This document shows positions 9,136 through 18,846 of a DNA stretch of 64,000 bases, piece by piece. The stretch covers positions 248,001-312,000 of the forward strand of contig CAWERB010000023.1 in assembly GCA_963811335.1 (NCBI GenBank). The letters are read 5' to 3'. The translations under genes were made by a program, and so were the position numbers. Within the stretch, counting starts at the first letter, position 1; each line of letters opens with the position of its first letter. The notes below the pieces were generated by a model, which made no database searches, was not told the DNA's origin, and saw only the letters and a list, made by a program, of their open reading frames with translations. The DNA comes from Trebonia sp963811335 (GTDB taxonomy: Bacteria; Actinomycetota; Actinomycetes; Streptosporangiales; Streptosporangiaceae).

Positions 9136-10281
9136 CTAGCCCAGGGCCTTGTAGATCGCGTTGACGTAGGCGTCGGCGTTGTCGGAGCCGATGATGCCGG
9201 CCTGCATCTTGTTCATCATGTAGGAGATCGTCAGGCGGCGGTCGGTGTCCATGATGATGACCGACCCGCCCCAGCCGCCCCAGAAGCAGATCTTGCCCTC
9301 GGGGATGTAGGGGATGCTGGCCGTCTCGGGCAGCGCGTAGCCGATGCCGAACCTGATGGGTGCGCCCAGGAACAGGTCAACCCCGTGGGCCTGCTCGCGG
9401 AATATGTGCTCGATCGTTTCCGCTGACAGCAGCCGGACGCCGGCCACGGCTCCGCCGAGTGACACCGCGGACATGACGCGCGCGACGGAGCGGGCGTTGC
9501 CGTGGCCGTTGGCCGCGCCGATCTCGGCCCGCCGCCATCCCTCGGTGTTCGCCGCGGCCGCCTCCGCCACCGGGCCGACCGCGGTCTTGAACAGGACGCT
9601 GGCCGGGTCCATGGTCGCCATGTCGAACGGGAGCGGCGGCGGCGGGATGATCTCGGCGCACCTGGCCCAGTCCGGCCTGCTCGCGCCGATCTGGAAGTCG
9701 GCGTTCAACGGCCCGGCGATCTCGGTGGCGACGAACTCGGTGAGGCTCTTGCCGGATACCCGGCGGACGATCTCGCCGAGCAGGTGACCGTAGTTGAGCG
9801 CGTGGTACCCGGACGCGGTCCCCGGCTCCCACCAGGGCGCCTGGGCGGCGAGCAGGGCGGTCGACCGCTCCAGGTCGTACATGTCGGTGAGGGCGAACGG
9901 CGCGTCCCAGCCGGACACGCCCGAGGTGTGCGACATCAGGTGCCTGACCAGGACCTGGCCCTTGCCGTTGGCCGCGAACTCCGGCCAGTACGCCGCCACC
10001 GGGGCGTCCAGGTCGACGAGCCCGCGGTCGGCGAGCATCAGCACGGCGAGGCTGGTCACGGTCTTGGTCGTGGACCAGACGTTGACGATCGTGTCGGGGG
10101 CCCACGGGCGGGTTCGTGCCTCATCGGCGAAGCCGCCGTGCGCGTCCACGACCGTGCGCCCGTCGATGTCCACCGTTACCGACAAGCCGCACTCGGCCCC
10201 TGAATCGAGGTGTTCCTCGATCACGTCCCTGAGGGGCTCGAACCGGGCATCGACGTGCCCGTTAAGCAGTCCGCTGGCCAT
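9136..10281 (-). CDS. Class C beta-lactamase-like serine hydrolase / esterase (EstB type)
   Basis: 381 residues from ATG 10281, which follows GGAAGGAAGG. Penicillin-binding-fold hydrolase: SxxK motif STTK at Ser70-Lys73, Tyr motif GYHALNYG, and C-terminal WGGWGGS in the place of KTG. Such proteins are usually esterases or D-aminopeptidase-like enzymes, not true beta-lactamases. No signal peptide is seen, so probably cytosolic. Convergent with argG across a 91-bp gap holding a weak GC hairpin. Confidence 0.88.
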   Translation of the reverse strand: MASGLLNGHVDARFEPLRDVIEEHLDSGAECGLSVTVDIDGRTVVDAHGGFADEARTRPWAPDTIVNVWSTTKTVTSLAVLMLADRGLVDLDAPVAAYWPEFAANGKGQVLVRHLMSHTSGVSGWDAPFALTDMYDLERSTALLAAQAPWWEPGTASGYHALNYGHLLGEIVRRVSGKSLTEFVATEIAGPLNADFQIGASRPDWARCAEIIPPPPLPFDMATMDPASVLFKTAVGPVAEAAAANTEGWRRAEIGAANGHGNARSVARVMSAVSLGGAVAGVRLLSAETIEHIFREQAHGVDLFLGAPIRFGIGYALPETASIPYIPEGKICFWGGWGGSVIIMDTDRRLTISYMMNKMQAGIIGSDNADAYVNAIYKALG

Positions 10282-10468
10282 GCCGGGCCTTCCTTCCCAT
10301 CGCCGTTGACGCGAAGCAGCCGGCCAGTGCCATGCCGCGGATGCCGTAAGAGCTCGTTGCCAGGTAAGGCCGTCCAGCACTTCTACAATCAAGCGCCATC
10401 CCCGGTCAAGGGCGCCGTCCGCGCCGGGCCTGGCCGTCCCGGGAACCGGAACTTGCTTGAGCCGTAAA

Positions 10469-11407
10469 CTATCTGGCTTGACATCCTCCCCCGCCTGAAG
10501 GCGGGGGATTCCAACCCGGTCCTACGCTAGCGGAAGGAGCACAGGTTGAGGTTCGCGGTTCGCAGGCCCGGCATCCCGGAAGCCTCCCCGCGCAGTCACC
10601 GCATCGCCCTGCGGCGATGTTCCTGGCCGCGTTCACGTCAGCGTTGATGGCGTATCCGCAGGCCGCGCAGCGGAAAGGGCTTGGCTCTCGCGGCTGCCCG
10701 CTGCGAGTATCGCCCGCACGCCGAGCACTGCTGGCTCGTGTACGCGGGATTTACTTTCTCCACTCGGCCGGGAGCCTTGTCTTCCAGACGGCGGACCAGC
10801 AGGCCCCACCCGGATCGCATGATCTCCCGGTTCAGGCCAGCCTTCTGCCGCACGTTCCGGCCCGGCCGCTCGATGGTCCCCCGTGCAGAGCGGGTCATGT
10901 TCCCGATCCTGAGATCCTCCACGCGGATCAAGTCGAACCGCTCGGCGATGTCCGTCGACGTCTTCTCGCACCAGTCCTTGCGGATGTCCGCGCAGCGGGC
11001 CTTGAGCCTGGCGGCCGCGCGCCTGACCCGCTTGCGGCGTTCGGAGCCGCGTGCAGCCCTGGCCAGCTTCCGCTCCAGCCGCCGCAGCCGCCCCTGTTGC
11101 GGTGCCGCCAGGCCGGGGCAGTGCAGCAGCTCCCCGGTGGACAGGGCCGCGCTGACGGCCACGCCCCGGTCGATGCCGACGGTCTTGCCCGTTCCCGGGC
11201 CCTCGATGGGCGCCGGAACGGCGGTGAACGCCACATGCCAGCGCCCGGCCCGGTGCTGGTCACCCGGAACGACTGCGCTGCTGCGGCACCGGCCGGGACC
11301 ACGCGGAACCTCACCCATCCGGCCTTGGGCACCCAGACTTCGCCCGTGTTCGGTTCAGCCGGCGCACGGGCGCGGTTTGACATGGACGATAACGTCATCC
11401 GTCCCAC
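10469..11407 (-). pseudogene. TnpB (IS200/IS605 family), 5'-truncated and frameshifted
   Basis: Remnant of an RNA-guided nuclease TnpB. Visible in order on the minus strand: VPKAGWVRFR, RuvC-I VGIDRGV, RuvC-II LIRVEDL, zinc finger CSACG...CAACG and RuvC-III NADVNAARNI. A frame change is needed near 11260 and again in the zinc finger near 10670. The N-terminal roughly 120 residues are missing; the remaining 5' end abuts an MFS remnant at about 11410. The ORF ends TAG at 10469-10471, across the element's right end. Confidence 0.85.
10477..10560 (-). ncRNA. Right end / omega-RNA 3' part of the truncated TnpB element
   Basis: On the minus strand the sequence GGAATCCCCC leads into a hairpin (arms at 10488-10495 and 10500-10507, loop TGAA), then GAGGATGTCAAG. 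The intact TnpB at 34.3 kb ends similarly (GGAATCCCCG, hairpin, GAGTAGTCAA). In IS605-type elements this end is both transposition right end and the scaffold 3' part of the guide RNA, with the guide in flanking DNA. Confidence 0.55.
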
Positions 11408-11419
11408 GGCGCCGCCGCG

Positions 11420-12450
11420 CTGATCTTCGGGCTGAGCGAGGGGCAGCAGCGGGGCTTCGCCGCCCCGGTGACCCTGGGCGCGCTGACGGCCGCGGTGGTG
11501 CTCGGTGCCGCCTTCGGCTTGGCCGAGCGGCGGCGCCGGCGCCGATGATCCCGCTCGCGGTGCTCGCCGACCGGGCCAGGCGGGTTGCGCTCGCCGCGAT
11601 GTTCGCGGTGGCCGCGGTGGTCGTCGGCTATGTCTACTTCGTCACCCTCTACATGCAGAAGGTCCTCGGCTTCTCACCGCTGCGGGCCGGGCTTGGGCTG
11701 CTCCCGGCGACCCTCACCGTGCTCGTGACGTCCACCTGGCTGGCCCGCAGGCTCGTCGCCCGGTTCGGTGCCAGGCTGGTGCTCGCCGCCGGGCTGACGT
11801 CGATCGGCCTTGGCCAGGCGTGGCTGACCCAGCTGCCGGCGTCCGGCTCCTACCTGGTCAACGTGCTGCCGGGGCTGCTGCTGACCTCGTTCGGCATGGG
11901 GCTGCTGTTCCCCACCGCCGCCGTGCTCGCGACCGCCGGCATCGCGCCGGGGGACCGGGGCCTGGCCGGCGGCCTGCTCGCCGCCTCACAGCAGGTCGGC
12001 ATGGCGGTCGGGCTCGCGGTCCTGGCCACCGTCGCCGCGGCCAGGACCCGCGCGGCGGCCGGGCCGGCCGCCGCGGCCCTGGTCAGCGGCTACCGGCTGT
12101 CCTACCTCGTGGGCGCCGCGATGGTGGCGTGCGCCCTGGCCGGGGTCCTGCTCCTGCTGCCCGCCAACCGTACCGGCACGGCACAGAAACTGAGAGATAA
12201 CAGCAAGAAGCGTGGGGCGCAACAAGCTTCGCCCAGTGGCCGCCAAGTGAGGTACAACCTCAGCCGGTGGCCGGGGGCGGTCGCCGGCCACCGTGTGCCG
12301 GGCTCCAGGCAAGACGGCAGGGCGGCATTAACCGCTGGGTCGGCCGGCGGTGACGCGGTACGCTTTCGTCGGTGTGCACCGGCTCTTTTTCGTAACCCCG
12401 CCACCACGCTCCTTAGCGGGGCGTTAGGCGGTTTCTTCCCCATCGGGTAG
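11420..12450 (+). pseudogene. MFS (DHA2-like) transporter, 5'-truncated and frameshifted
   Basis: The first remnant frame reads LIFGLSEGQQRGF and then a hydrophobic helix up to a stop near 11546; the frame then shifts to one starting PMIPLAVLADRARRV with six or so helices to about 12190. The N-terminal half is absent. At 12196 the sequence enters the 17-bp dispersed repeat and the frame runs on to 12450 with non-transporter sequence, so the original 3' end is probably lost too. Confidence 0.8.
12196..12212 (+). repeat. Dispersed 17-bp repeat, copy 3
   Basis: Exact copy of GATAACAGCAAGAAGCG at the point where recognisable MFS sequence ends. It is followed by TGGGGCGC and a GGGCG/CGCCC stem. 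Confidence 0.85.
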
Positions 12451-12505
12451 CCAAGCCGGCCCCGCTTCCGCGACCCTTCCCATCTCGTCGCAGGAGCGAT
12501 TTTTC

Positions 12506-13350
12506 ATGTCCGTTGCTTCTGAACTCTCTTCGTCGTGCCCTTCTCTTCGGGCCGGGCGGGCCCGGGACCACTCTCTGCCTTGTGCTGGCCGGCTTGCTGT
12601 GGGGAACAGGGGGCCTGATCGGTGCCCTGCTCGGCCGGGACGCGGGCCTTTCCGCGCTGGCGGTCGCCGCCTACCGGCTGCTGGCCGGCGGCGGCCTCAT
12701 GGTCGGCGCCTGACGCTGGCTGGCCGCCGCTGGCCTGCCGGGCGGGCCGCATGGTCCAGGATCGCCGTGAACGGCTTGCTCTCGGCGCTGTTCCAGTGGC
12801 TGCTACTTCGCATCCATCTCGCTGACTTCCGTCAGCCTGGCCACCCTCATCACGATCGGCGGCACCCCGGTCATCGTCGCCATCGCCGAGCAGCGAGGCA
12901 GGGCCGGTGCTGCGGGCTGCCCGTCGGCGACCGGCTACCGGCGTGCTCGCGGCGCGGCCTGGCTGACCCGCGGCTTCGCCACGGTCACGTGTGCCGGCGT
13001 GGGGCTTGACGCGCTGACCTTGAACGGGTTCGGGTTCAGCCTTGGCGGAGTGGCTGCTTCCGCTCGCCGCGGCGTTCGGCGGCGGCCTCGGCTTCCGTCC
13101 GGACCTGGCCGCGGCCGGGCTGCTCGCCGCGCTCGCCGTCGGCCCGACCGCCGCCGCCTACACGCTGTACTTCCGCGGCCTGCGGAACGCGTCGGCGAGC
13201 ACGGCCGCTCTGCTGACGCTCATCGAACCGCTCGCCGCCGCCGCGCTCGCGGCGCTTGTGCTCGGTGACCGGCTGAGCGCGACAGGGATCGCCGGCGCGG
13301 CGCTGCTACTCGCCGCCGTGGTCCGCACTGTGCGGGCGGAACCCGGCTGA
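12506..13350 (+). pseudogene. EamA/DMT family transporter, multiply frameshifted
   Basis: A GGAG-like site precedes ATG 12506. Hydrophobic segments of a ten-helix drug/metabolite transporter appear in successive frames: LVLAGLLWGTGGLIGALL (about 12580-12710), a broken middle, and an intact C-terminus from 13042 (LGFRPDLAAAGLLAALAVGP, LIEPLAAAALAALVLGDRL). The last is the classic EamA repeat end. At least three indels separate the pieces. A CCCCGC/GCGGGG stem (12396-12421) lies in the 5' region. Confidence 0.8.
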
Positions 13351-13356
13351 GGCGCT

Positions 13357-13395
13357 GTGACCGGGGCGCATCGCGACGGGGTGCGCCCCGGTCAC
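13357..13395. terminator. Perfect 14-bp-arm hairpin after the EamA gene
   Basis: Arms GTGACCGGGGCGCA (13357-13370) and its exact complement (13382-13395) with an 11-nt loop, starting 7 bp after the TGA. A likely terminator that has stayed perfect although the gene is broken. Confidence 0.75.
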
Positions 13396-13582
13396 AAGGC
13401 GAGCGGCATCATCGTGAGGTCGAGCCGCGGCCAACTGGTGCCGACTCGCCGCGATGCAGTCGACCGGCGACTGCCGTTACCTCGTCATCGTCACCAGGAA
13501 GGCGGTTCCCTGAGGACTGCTGGGCGGCCTGGGGCCGATGGTTGCGGGAACGGGTAAACGATTAGGGGAGGAGGCGGATGCC

Positions 13583-14131
13583 GTGTCCACGCCACATGGC
13601 AACGGCCCGCAGCGCCGCCAGGGGAAGCCGCTGAGCCTGGGCACGCGGGAACGGGCGTATCTCGTCATGATGGGCGCCTGCGTGCTGCTGATCGTGCTCG
13701 CGTGGACCCTGATCTGGCGTTACTCGGTCGTCGCCGCGGTAGTGATGTCGGCGGTCGCGCTCGTCATTCCGCCGGTGGCGGCGATCGTGGCGAACTCGGG
13801 CCGGCCAACCGCCAGTGACCCGGCCGCTCAGGCCGCAGCCGGTTTTACCTGCCCCGGTCAGCGGCGAAGGCGCGCAGCACGTCCGGGTCCGGGTCGATGC
13901 CGAGCCCCGGACCCTGCGGCACGGCGATCCGGCCGTCCGCGGGGACCAGCGCCGTCCCGTATGCGAACGCCGCGAGATCGGAGTGCCGCCACTCGATCAT
14001 CGAGTCCGCGCTGCCGAGGGCGGCCGTCACCTGCACCGCGGCGAGCAGGCCAGGGCCGTGGTAGAAGGTGTGCGGCGCCACGGTCACGCCGCGGGCCGTC
14101 GCGAGCTGGAAGACCTTGCACAGCTCGGTGA
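13583..14131 (+). CDS. DUF3099 family membrane protein with antisense tail
   Basis: GTG 13583 is chosen because GGAGGAGG lies about 10 nt upstream. After a basic N-terminus with TRERAYLVMMG, two membrane helices follow (VLLIVLAWTLIWRYSVVAAV and VMSAVALVIPPVAAIVAN), the DUF3099 pattern. DUF3099 proteins are short; this frame should end near residue 90, but it stays open for another 95 residues antisense to the convergent enolase-superfamily gene. The tail is Arg/Pro-rich and probably not a natural domain. Function of the family is unknown. Confidence 0.7.
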   Translation: MSTPHGNGPQRRQGKPLSLGTRERAYLVMMGACVLLIVLAWTLIWRYSVVAAVVMSAVALVIPPVAAIVANSGRPTASDPAAQAAAGFTCPGQRRRRAARPGPGRCRAPDPAARRSGRPRGPAPSRMRTPRDRSAATRSSSPRCRGRPSPAPRRAGQGRGRRCAAPRSRRGPSRAGRPCTAR

Positions 14132-14943
14132 CGCCGCCCATCTTGGCCGGGCTCGGCTGGACGAAGTCCACGGCGCCCGCGGCCAGCAGCCGGCCGAAGT
14201 CGAGCAGCGTCGCCACGTTCTCGCCCGCGGCGACCGGGATGCCGCAGGAGGCGCGCAGCCGCGCCAGGCCCTCGTAGTCCTCTGGCGGCCATAGCGGCTC
14301 CTCGAGCCAGCGCAGCCGCGACTCGCGGAGGCCCTCGGCCCGCTCCCGCGCCTGGGCGAGGGTCCACGGGCAGTTCACGTCCAGCATCAGCCCGGTGCCG
14401 GGCCCGGCCTCCTCGCGGGCGGCGCGGACCGCGGTAAGTTCCCGCTCGTGCAGCTTGACGCTGGTGAACCCGTCGTCAAGCGCGCGCCTGACGGCGCCGC
14501 GGACCGCCGCGGGGTCACCGTAGGCGTCAAGGCTGGCGTAGCAGGGCAGGTGCGTCCCGCCGCCGCCGAGCAGGCGGTGCAGCGGGACACCAGCGGCCTT
14601 GCCCGCGATGTCCCACAGGGCGGTGTCCACCGCGGACAGCGCATGGATCACCGTGCCGCCTCGCCCGAAGACCTGCAGTTTCTCCTGGACCGCGCGCATC
14701 AGCGGCCCGATCAGGCCGGCGTCCTGCCCAAGGCACAGCGGACGCGATGAGGTCCTCGACCGCGCGCCCGGCCACCGGCGTCGCCTCGAACCCGAAGGCC
14801 TCGCCCCACCCGGTGAGTCCGCCGGCGTTGGTCACCCGCACAAGCAGCGAGTCCACCGGCGGCCTTGACGCCGCGGCGCCGCCCGCGCGGAACGGGATGC
14901 GCAGCGGGAACGTCTCGATCCGCGCGATGGCGCCGGCGTCCAT
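13845..14943 (-). pseudogene. Enolase-superfamily (mandelate racemase/muconate lactonizing type) enzyme, one frameshift
   Basis: From ATG 14943 the N-terminal capping domain reads IARIETFPLRIPF and GWGEAFGFE. Near 14725 the frame changes to one carrying the barrel: DTALWDIAGKAAGVPLH, SVKLHE (general-base Lys), LMLDVN, RWLEEPL, AGEN and PHTFYHGPG. The three metal ligands Asp/Glu/Glu are all present, so the active site is intact apart from the frame change. Probable dehydratase or racemase of a sugar acid; substrate unknown. It starts 5 bp after the stop of the upstream Mpo1-like gene, implying one operon. Confidence 0.8.
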
Positions 14944-14947
14944 CCGG

Positions 14948-15826
14948 TCAGGCCGGGCGCCGCAGCGGGGTCGGGCCGCCGGTGCCGATGTAGTCAAGCG
15001 CCGGGTTGCCGCTGGCGATCGCCCGGGCGGACAGCGCCCGCCAGGCGGCGCGCCGCTCCGGGTCGTGCCCGAGCAGCCAGAGCAGTTCAAGCAGCAGCAC
15101 CGGCAGCAGCCGCGGCGAGGCGACGATCTCGTCAACGGTGCCGAAGGCGGCCTGCGCGGTGAGCTGGCAGGCCCGGCGCGCCACGGTACCCGGCGGGTTG
15201 CGGTGCCCGGCCGGGCCGAGCAGGTACTGCGCGGGCGGCACCCAGTGCACCGAGCGGCTGACCCGCGGCGGCAGCGGCTCCAGGATGTGCGAGCCGGCCT
15301 GCAGCGCGCCGCCGAGCAGCAGCCAGGCCCACGGCTGGGCAGGGAACGACGGCCCGGCCGCGCCGAGCCGCCCGAGCGCCAGCGCGAGCGGGCACAGCGC
15401 GGCGGCGAGGCCGACGGCGCAGGCTCCCCACACCACGTCGCGCTCCCTGGCCGCCCAGTACGCCCACCATGCCGCGAGCGCGACCGCGCCGGGCAGCGTG
15501 CCGTGCACCGGGTAGAGCAGGGCGAGCAGCGCGGTCACGATGACCGGCATGCACACGGCGTGCCCGGCCCTGGCCAGCCGGGTGCGGTGGAAGACGTGGT
15601 TCAGGTACGACTGGTAGGGCAGGTTCAGCCCGGTGACGTTGGTGCTCGGCGTGACCGTGGCGATCGCCCACCAGCGGGCCGCGCCGCGGCCGGTGCCCAG
15701 GGCCGGGGCGAACAGTGCCGGCGCACGGCGCAGCCAGAACAGCTGCCCGCGGCTCGGCGGCACCCACAGCGCCGCGTCGAGCCCGGCGATGGGATGCAGG
15801 TACTGCCCGGTCGGCCCGTCGTCCAT
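14948..15826 (-). CDS. Putative Mpo1-like (DUF962) multi-pass membrane protein
   Basis: 292 residues. The start region is soluble (MDDGPTGQYLHPIAGLD). Conserved-looking polar motifs are LNHVFHRTRLARAGH, then hydrophobic helices (about 105-165), SHILEPLPP, and GHRNPPGTVARR. The HR..H and SHxxEPxPP motifs resemble DUF962/Mpo1 proteins, Fe(II) dioxygenases of fatty-acid alpha-oxidation, but similarity is weak. The pairing with an enolase-superfamily gene downstream suggests a small catabolic unit. Treat the family call as tentative. Confidence 0.5.
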   Translation of the reverse strand: MDDGPTGQYLHPIAGLDAALWVPPSRGQLFWLRRAPALFAPALGTGRGAARWWAIATVTPSTNVTGLNLPYQSYLNHVFHRTRLARAGHAVCMPVIVTALLALLYPVHGTLPGAVALAAWWAYWAARERDVVWGACAVGLAAALCPLALALGRLGAAGPSFPAQPWAWLLLGGALQAGSHILEPLPPRVSRSVHWVPPAQYLLGPAGHRNPPGTVARRACQLTAQAAFGTVDEIVASPRLLPVLLLELLWLLGHDPERRAAWRALSARAIASGNPALDYIGTGGPTPLRRPA

Positions 15827-15982
15827 CTCGTCTCCCCTCCGGACAGGGCGGCTTCCCGCCGTGCCCGTTTTCTCCGGGTAACGGTACTCACGATGGTTGA
15901 GCCGCGGTTAACCGCCGGACACGGGCCGCGGCGCGCGGACGGCCGGGCCGCGCGTGGGAGACACGGCCCCTGCCGTAACCGC

Positions 15983-17128
15983 TTACTCGTCGGTCCAGCG
16001 CAGCAGCAGCAGGGTGGCGTCGTCGCGCAGGTCGCCCTGCTGGTACTCAAGCAGCGCCTGCACCAGCCGGCGCAGCAGCTCCTCCGGCTGCTGCTCGCTG
16101 GCCGCCGCCCGCTCGAGCAGGTCGGCCAGCCGGCCGAGGCCGAACAGTTCGCCGCGCGGCGGGTGCGCGTCGGTCACGCCGTCGGTGTAGAAGAGGACGG
16201 CATCGCCGGGCTCCAGGTCGCACGTGCTCACCACGGGTGTGCCGCCGCCGAGCCCGAACGGGAGCGTGGCTGCGCACTCAAGCTCCCTGATCACCCTGCG
16301 GTCGCGCAGCAGCAGCGGCAGCGGGTGCCCGGCGCAGGTCCACTCGAGCCGCCCGGTGCGCAGGCAAGCGTGCCGAGGATGCCGGTCGCGAACGAGAGGT
16401 CGTCGTAGTCGCTGGCCAGGGCGTCGTCGATGGCGGCGTGCATGCCGGTGAGCGCCGCGCCGGCGCGGCGCGCGTGCCGGTACGCGCCCACCGCCAGGCC
16501 GACCAGCTGCGTCGAGCCGAGCCCGTGGCCCATCGCGTCGATGACCGCGAAGTGCAGCACGCCGTCGCCGGCCGCGTAGTCGAACGCGTCGCCCGCGATG
16601 TCGTAGGCAGGCTCGAGTATCCCGGCCGCTTGCGCGCCTGGGACGCGCAGCGCCCACGGCGGCAGCAGGTCCCACTGCATTGAGGCGGGCAGCGACATCC
16701 GCCTGCCGTGCCGCAGCACCCGCGGGGCGTCGCTGACCTGGGCCAGGCCGGTCACGACCAGGCCGGCGAACACGCCAAGCAGGTTCGCCTGCCGTACCGC
16801 CTGCGGGCTCGGGTCGGGAACGGCGACCGCGAGGACGCCGATGCGGGCGGTCTGCTCGAGCACCGGCACCCACACACGGGCCGTCCCGTCGCCCGCGGCG
16901 CCGACCGCCGGCTTCCCCGGTGGTGAAGACCCGGCCCGCCAGCGTCCCCGTCACCGGCTCTTCCGGCACCCCGGCGGTCAGCGGCAGCAGCACCTGCCTG
17001 GCGAAGTCCGCCAGGTACACCACCGGCTCCGGGCTGGTCCCTGACGCCGTGGCAAGCAGGCGGCCGAGGTCCACCGAGGCGTGCCTGGAGAGGACCTCAA
17101 GCGCCCCGGTATAGCCGAACTCAGCCAT
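15983..17128 (-). pseudogene. SpoIIE/RsbU-type PP2C phosphatase with GAF-like N-terminus, two compensating frameshifts
   Basis: The N-terminus from 17128 (VDLGRLLATAS, YLADFARQVLLPL) leads to a frame change near 16905; the second frame carries VLEQTARIGVLAVAV and the catalytic segment AGDAFDYAAGDG...VIDAMGHG. Near 16370 the frame returns to the first: LEWTCAGHPLPLLL, GDAVLFYTDGVTDA and the final LRDDATLLLLR. All metal-binding Asp motifs of the PPM fold exist. Such proteins dephosphorylate anti-anti-sigma factors in stress control. Two indels in compensating positions suggest either sequence error or a recent lesion. Confidence 0.8.
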
Positions 17129-17252
17129 CGCCGCTCCTCCCGCCGGTCCCTAGGCGGCTTCCTGTCCCCGTCCAGACAGGCTACCCGCGCCCGCCGCGCT
17201 GACTCGGGCCACGGTGCGGCGCGGGGGACCACGCTCACGTTCTGGCTAATGA

Positions 17253-18521
17253 CTACGCTGTCCGGACGGGCACGGACTCGAAGCCGCGCAGCACGAGCAG
17301 CGGGCGGCGGACGGGCGGGCCGGCCAGGCTGAGCGCCGGGTAGCGGCTGGTGAGCTCCTCGACGGCGATGCGCCCCTCCAGGCGGGCGAGGGCGGCGCCG
17401 AGGCAGTGGTGGATGCCGAGGGAGAACGACAGGTGCCGCGCGGCGTTGGGCCGGTCGGTCAGCAGCCGGCCGGGCTCGTCGAAGACCGCGGGGTCGCGGT
17501 TGGCGCCGCCGATCGCCACGACGACGGGCGTGCCCTGCCGGATGAGCGTGCCGCCGAGTTCCACGTCCTGCGTCGCGTTGCGCGAGGTCATCTGGACCGG
17601 GCTGTCGTAGCGGAGCAGTTCCTCGACCGCCGCGGGGACCAGCGCGGGATCCTGCCGCAGCCGGTCCCACTGCTGCCTGCCGTCCGGCGCGGTCAGCAGG
17701 GCGACGGTGCCGTTGCCGATGAGGTTGACGGTGGTCTCGAAGCCGGCGACGAGCAGCAGCAGCGCGGCGGCGACCAGTTCGGCGTGGGTGAGCCTGTCGC
17801 CGTCCTCTTCCGCCGCGATGAGGGCGGAAAGGAGGCTGTCGTCGGGGTCGGCGCGCCGCTTGCTCACCAGGTCCCGCAGGTACCCGCTGAGCGCGACCTC
17901 GGCCGCGCGCGACTGGCTGAGCGCCGCTCCCGCGGCCTGCGGCTCCAGGGTCGCGGCGACGTCGTGCCCCCAGGCGCGGAACCTGGCCTGATCGGCGGCG
18001 GGGACGCCGAGCAGGTGGCAGATCACCGCGATGGGCAGCGGGAAGGCCAGCGTGTCGATGAGGTCGAAGCCGGATGACCCGGCCCGGTCGAGCAGCCCGG
18101 CTGCGACCTCGCGGATCCGCGGCTCGAGCGCGGCGATCGCCTTGGGCGTGAACGCGCCCGACACCAGCCGCCTGATCCGCGTGTGGTCGGGCGGGTCCAT
18201 GGTGAGCAGGTCCGCGGCGGGCAGGTCAGCGCGCGGGTCGCCGGGCGGGTAGGACGGCGGCCGGTAGCGGCGCAGGTGCGTCGGCGAGGGGCTGAACCGC
18301 CGGTCCCGCAGGACGGCCTCGGCGGTGGCGTGGTTGACCGTCACCCAGGCGCCGAGTCCGCTGCGGACCGGGTCGCCGCGGCGCAGTTCCTCATACATCG
18401 GGTAGGGGTCGGCCTTCGACTCCGGCCGCATCCACAGGGCCAGGGGGTCACGGCGCCACTGGTACCAGCGGATCACCGCCGGTTCCACCACCCGGCGCAT
18501 GAGAAGCGTTCCGGCGCTCAT
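17253..18521 (-). CDS. Cytochrome P450
   Basis: 422 residues, soluble bacterial class. I-helix AGFETT near residue 262 supplies the acid/Thr pair; K-helix EELLR gives ExxR; heme loop FSLGIHHCLG has the thiolate ligand at Cys373. TMDPPDHTRIRRLV is the usual C-helix region. No ferredoxin or reductase gene is adjacent, nor any biosynthetic genes, so the substrate is open. It shares strand and a 124-bp gap with the downstream phosphatase. Confidence 0.95.
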   Translation of the reverse strand: MSAGTLLMRRVVEPAVIRWYQWRRDPLALWMRPESKADPYPMYEELRRGDPVRSGLGAWVTVNHATAEAVLRDRRFSPSPTHLRRYRPPSYPPGDPRADLPAADLLTMDPPDHTRIRRLVSGAFTPKAIAALEPRIREVAAGLLDRAGSSGFDLIDTLAFPLPIAVICHLLGVPAADQARFRAWGHDVAATLEPQAAGAALSQSRAAEVALSGYLRDLVSKRRADPDDSLLSALIAAEEDGDRLTHAELVAAALLLLVAGFETTVNLIGNGTVALLTAPDGRQQWDRLRQDPALVPAAVEELLRYDSPVQMTSRNATQDVELGGTLIRQGTPVVVAIGGANRDPAVFDEPGRLLTDRPNAARHLSFSLGIHHCLGAALARLEGRIAVEELTSRYPALSLAGPPVRRPLLVLRGFESVPVRTA

Positions 18522-18846
18522 CCGATACCTCCCGGTTTTCGCATACCGACGCTATCCGCAAACCGGGCTGCTGGCCATGCGCCAGGCCGTCTGATGCCCG
18601 CGGGCGCCGGGTGCTCTGGGGAGAGCAGCCCTGGGGCGGCCGCTGAGCGCCGGCGGGCCGCCTTTCATTTGCGGAAAGCGAACCGGCCGCTTGAGGCGGA
18701 GAATTACTTTCGCCTTTCATTTCCGATTGGGGCTATTCGCCCGTCTCGCACTATAAAGGCCGTAAGGCTTCCGTCGTGCTTCTGGTGGGGAAATTGATGT
18801 AGTCTTTTATCTCCGGGGAAATAGCGGGTGCCCGGGGGAGTAACAG
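18522..18846. other. Gene-free AT-richer region upstream of the RelE-like gene
   Basis: About 325 bp between the P450 start and the small gene at 18847. It contains a direct repeat CGCCTTTCATTT (near 18660 and 18710) and AT-rich blocks (CACTATAAAGG, GTAGTCTTTTATC) unusual for this genome, likely promoters for one or both divergent genes. Confidence 0.5.

Noticed and set aside
12213..12505. Riboswitch upstream of the EamA gene
   Set aside because: One GC stem and no conserved aptamer core that I can recognise; left as plain 5' region.
17253..18521. Part of a natural-product gene cluster
   Set aside because: The P450 has no PKS, NRPS, terpene or tailoring neighbours.
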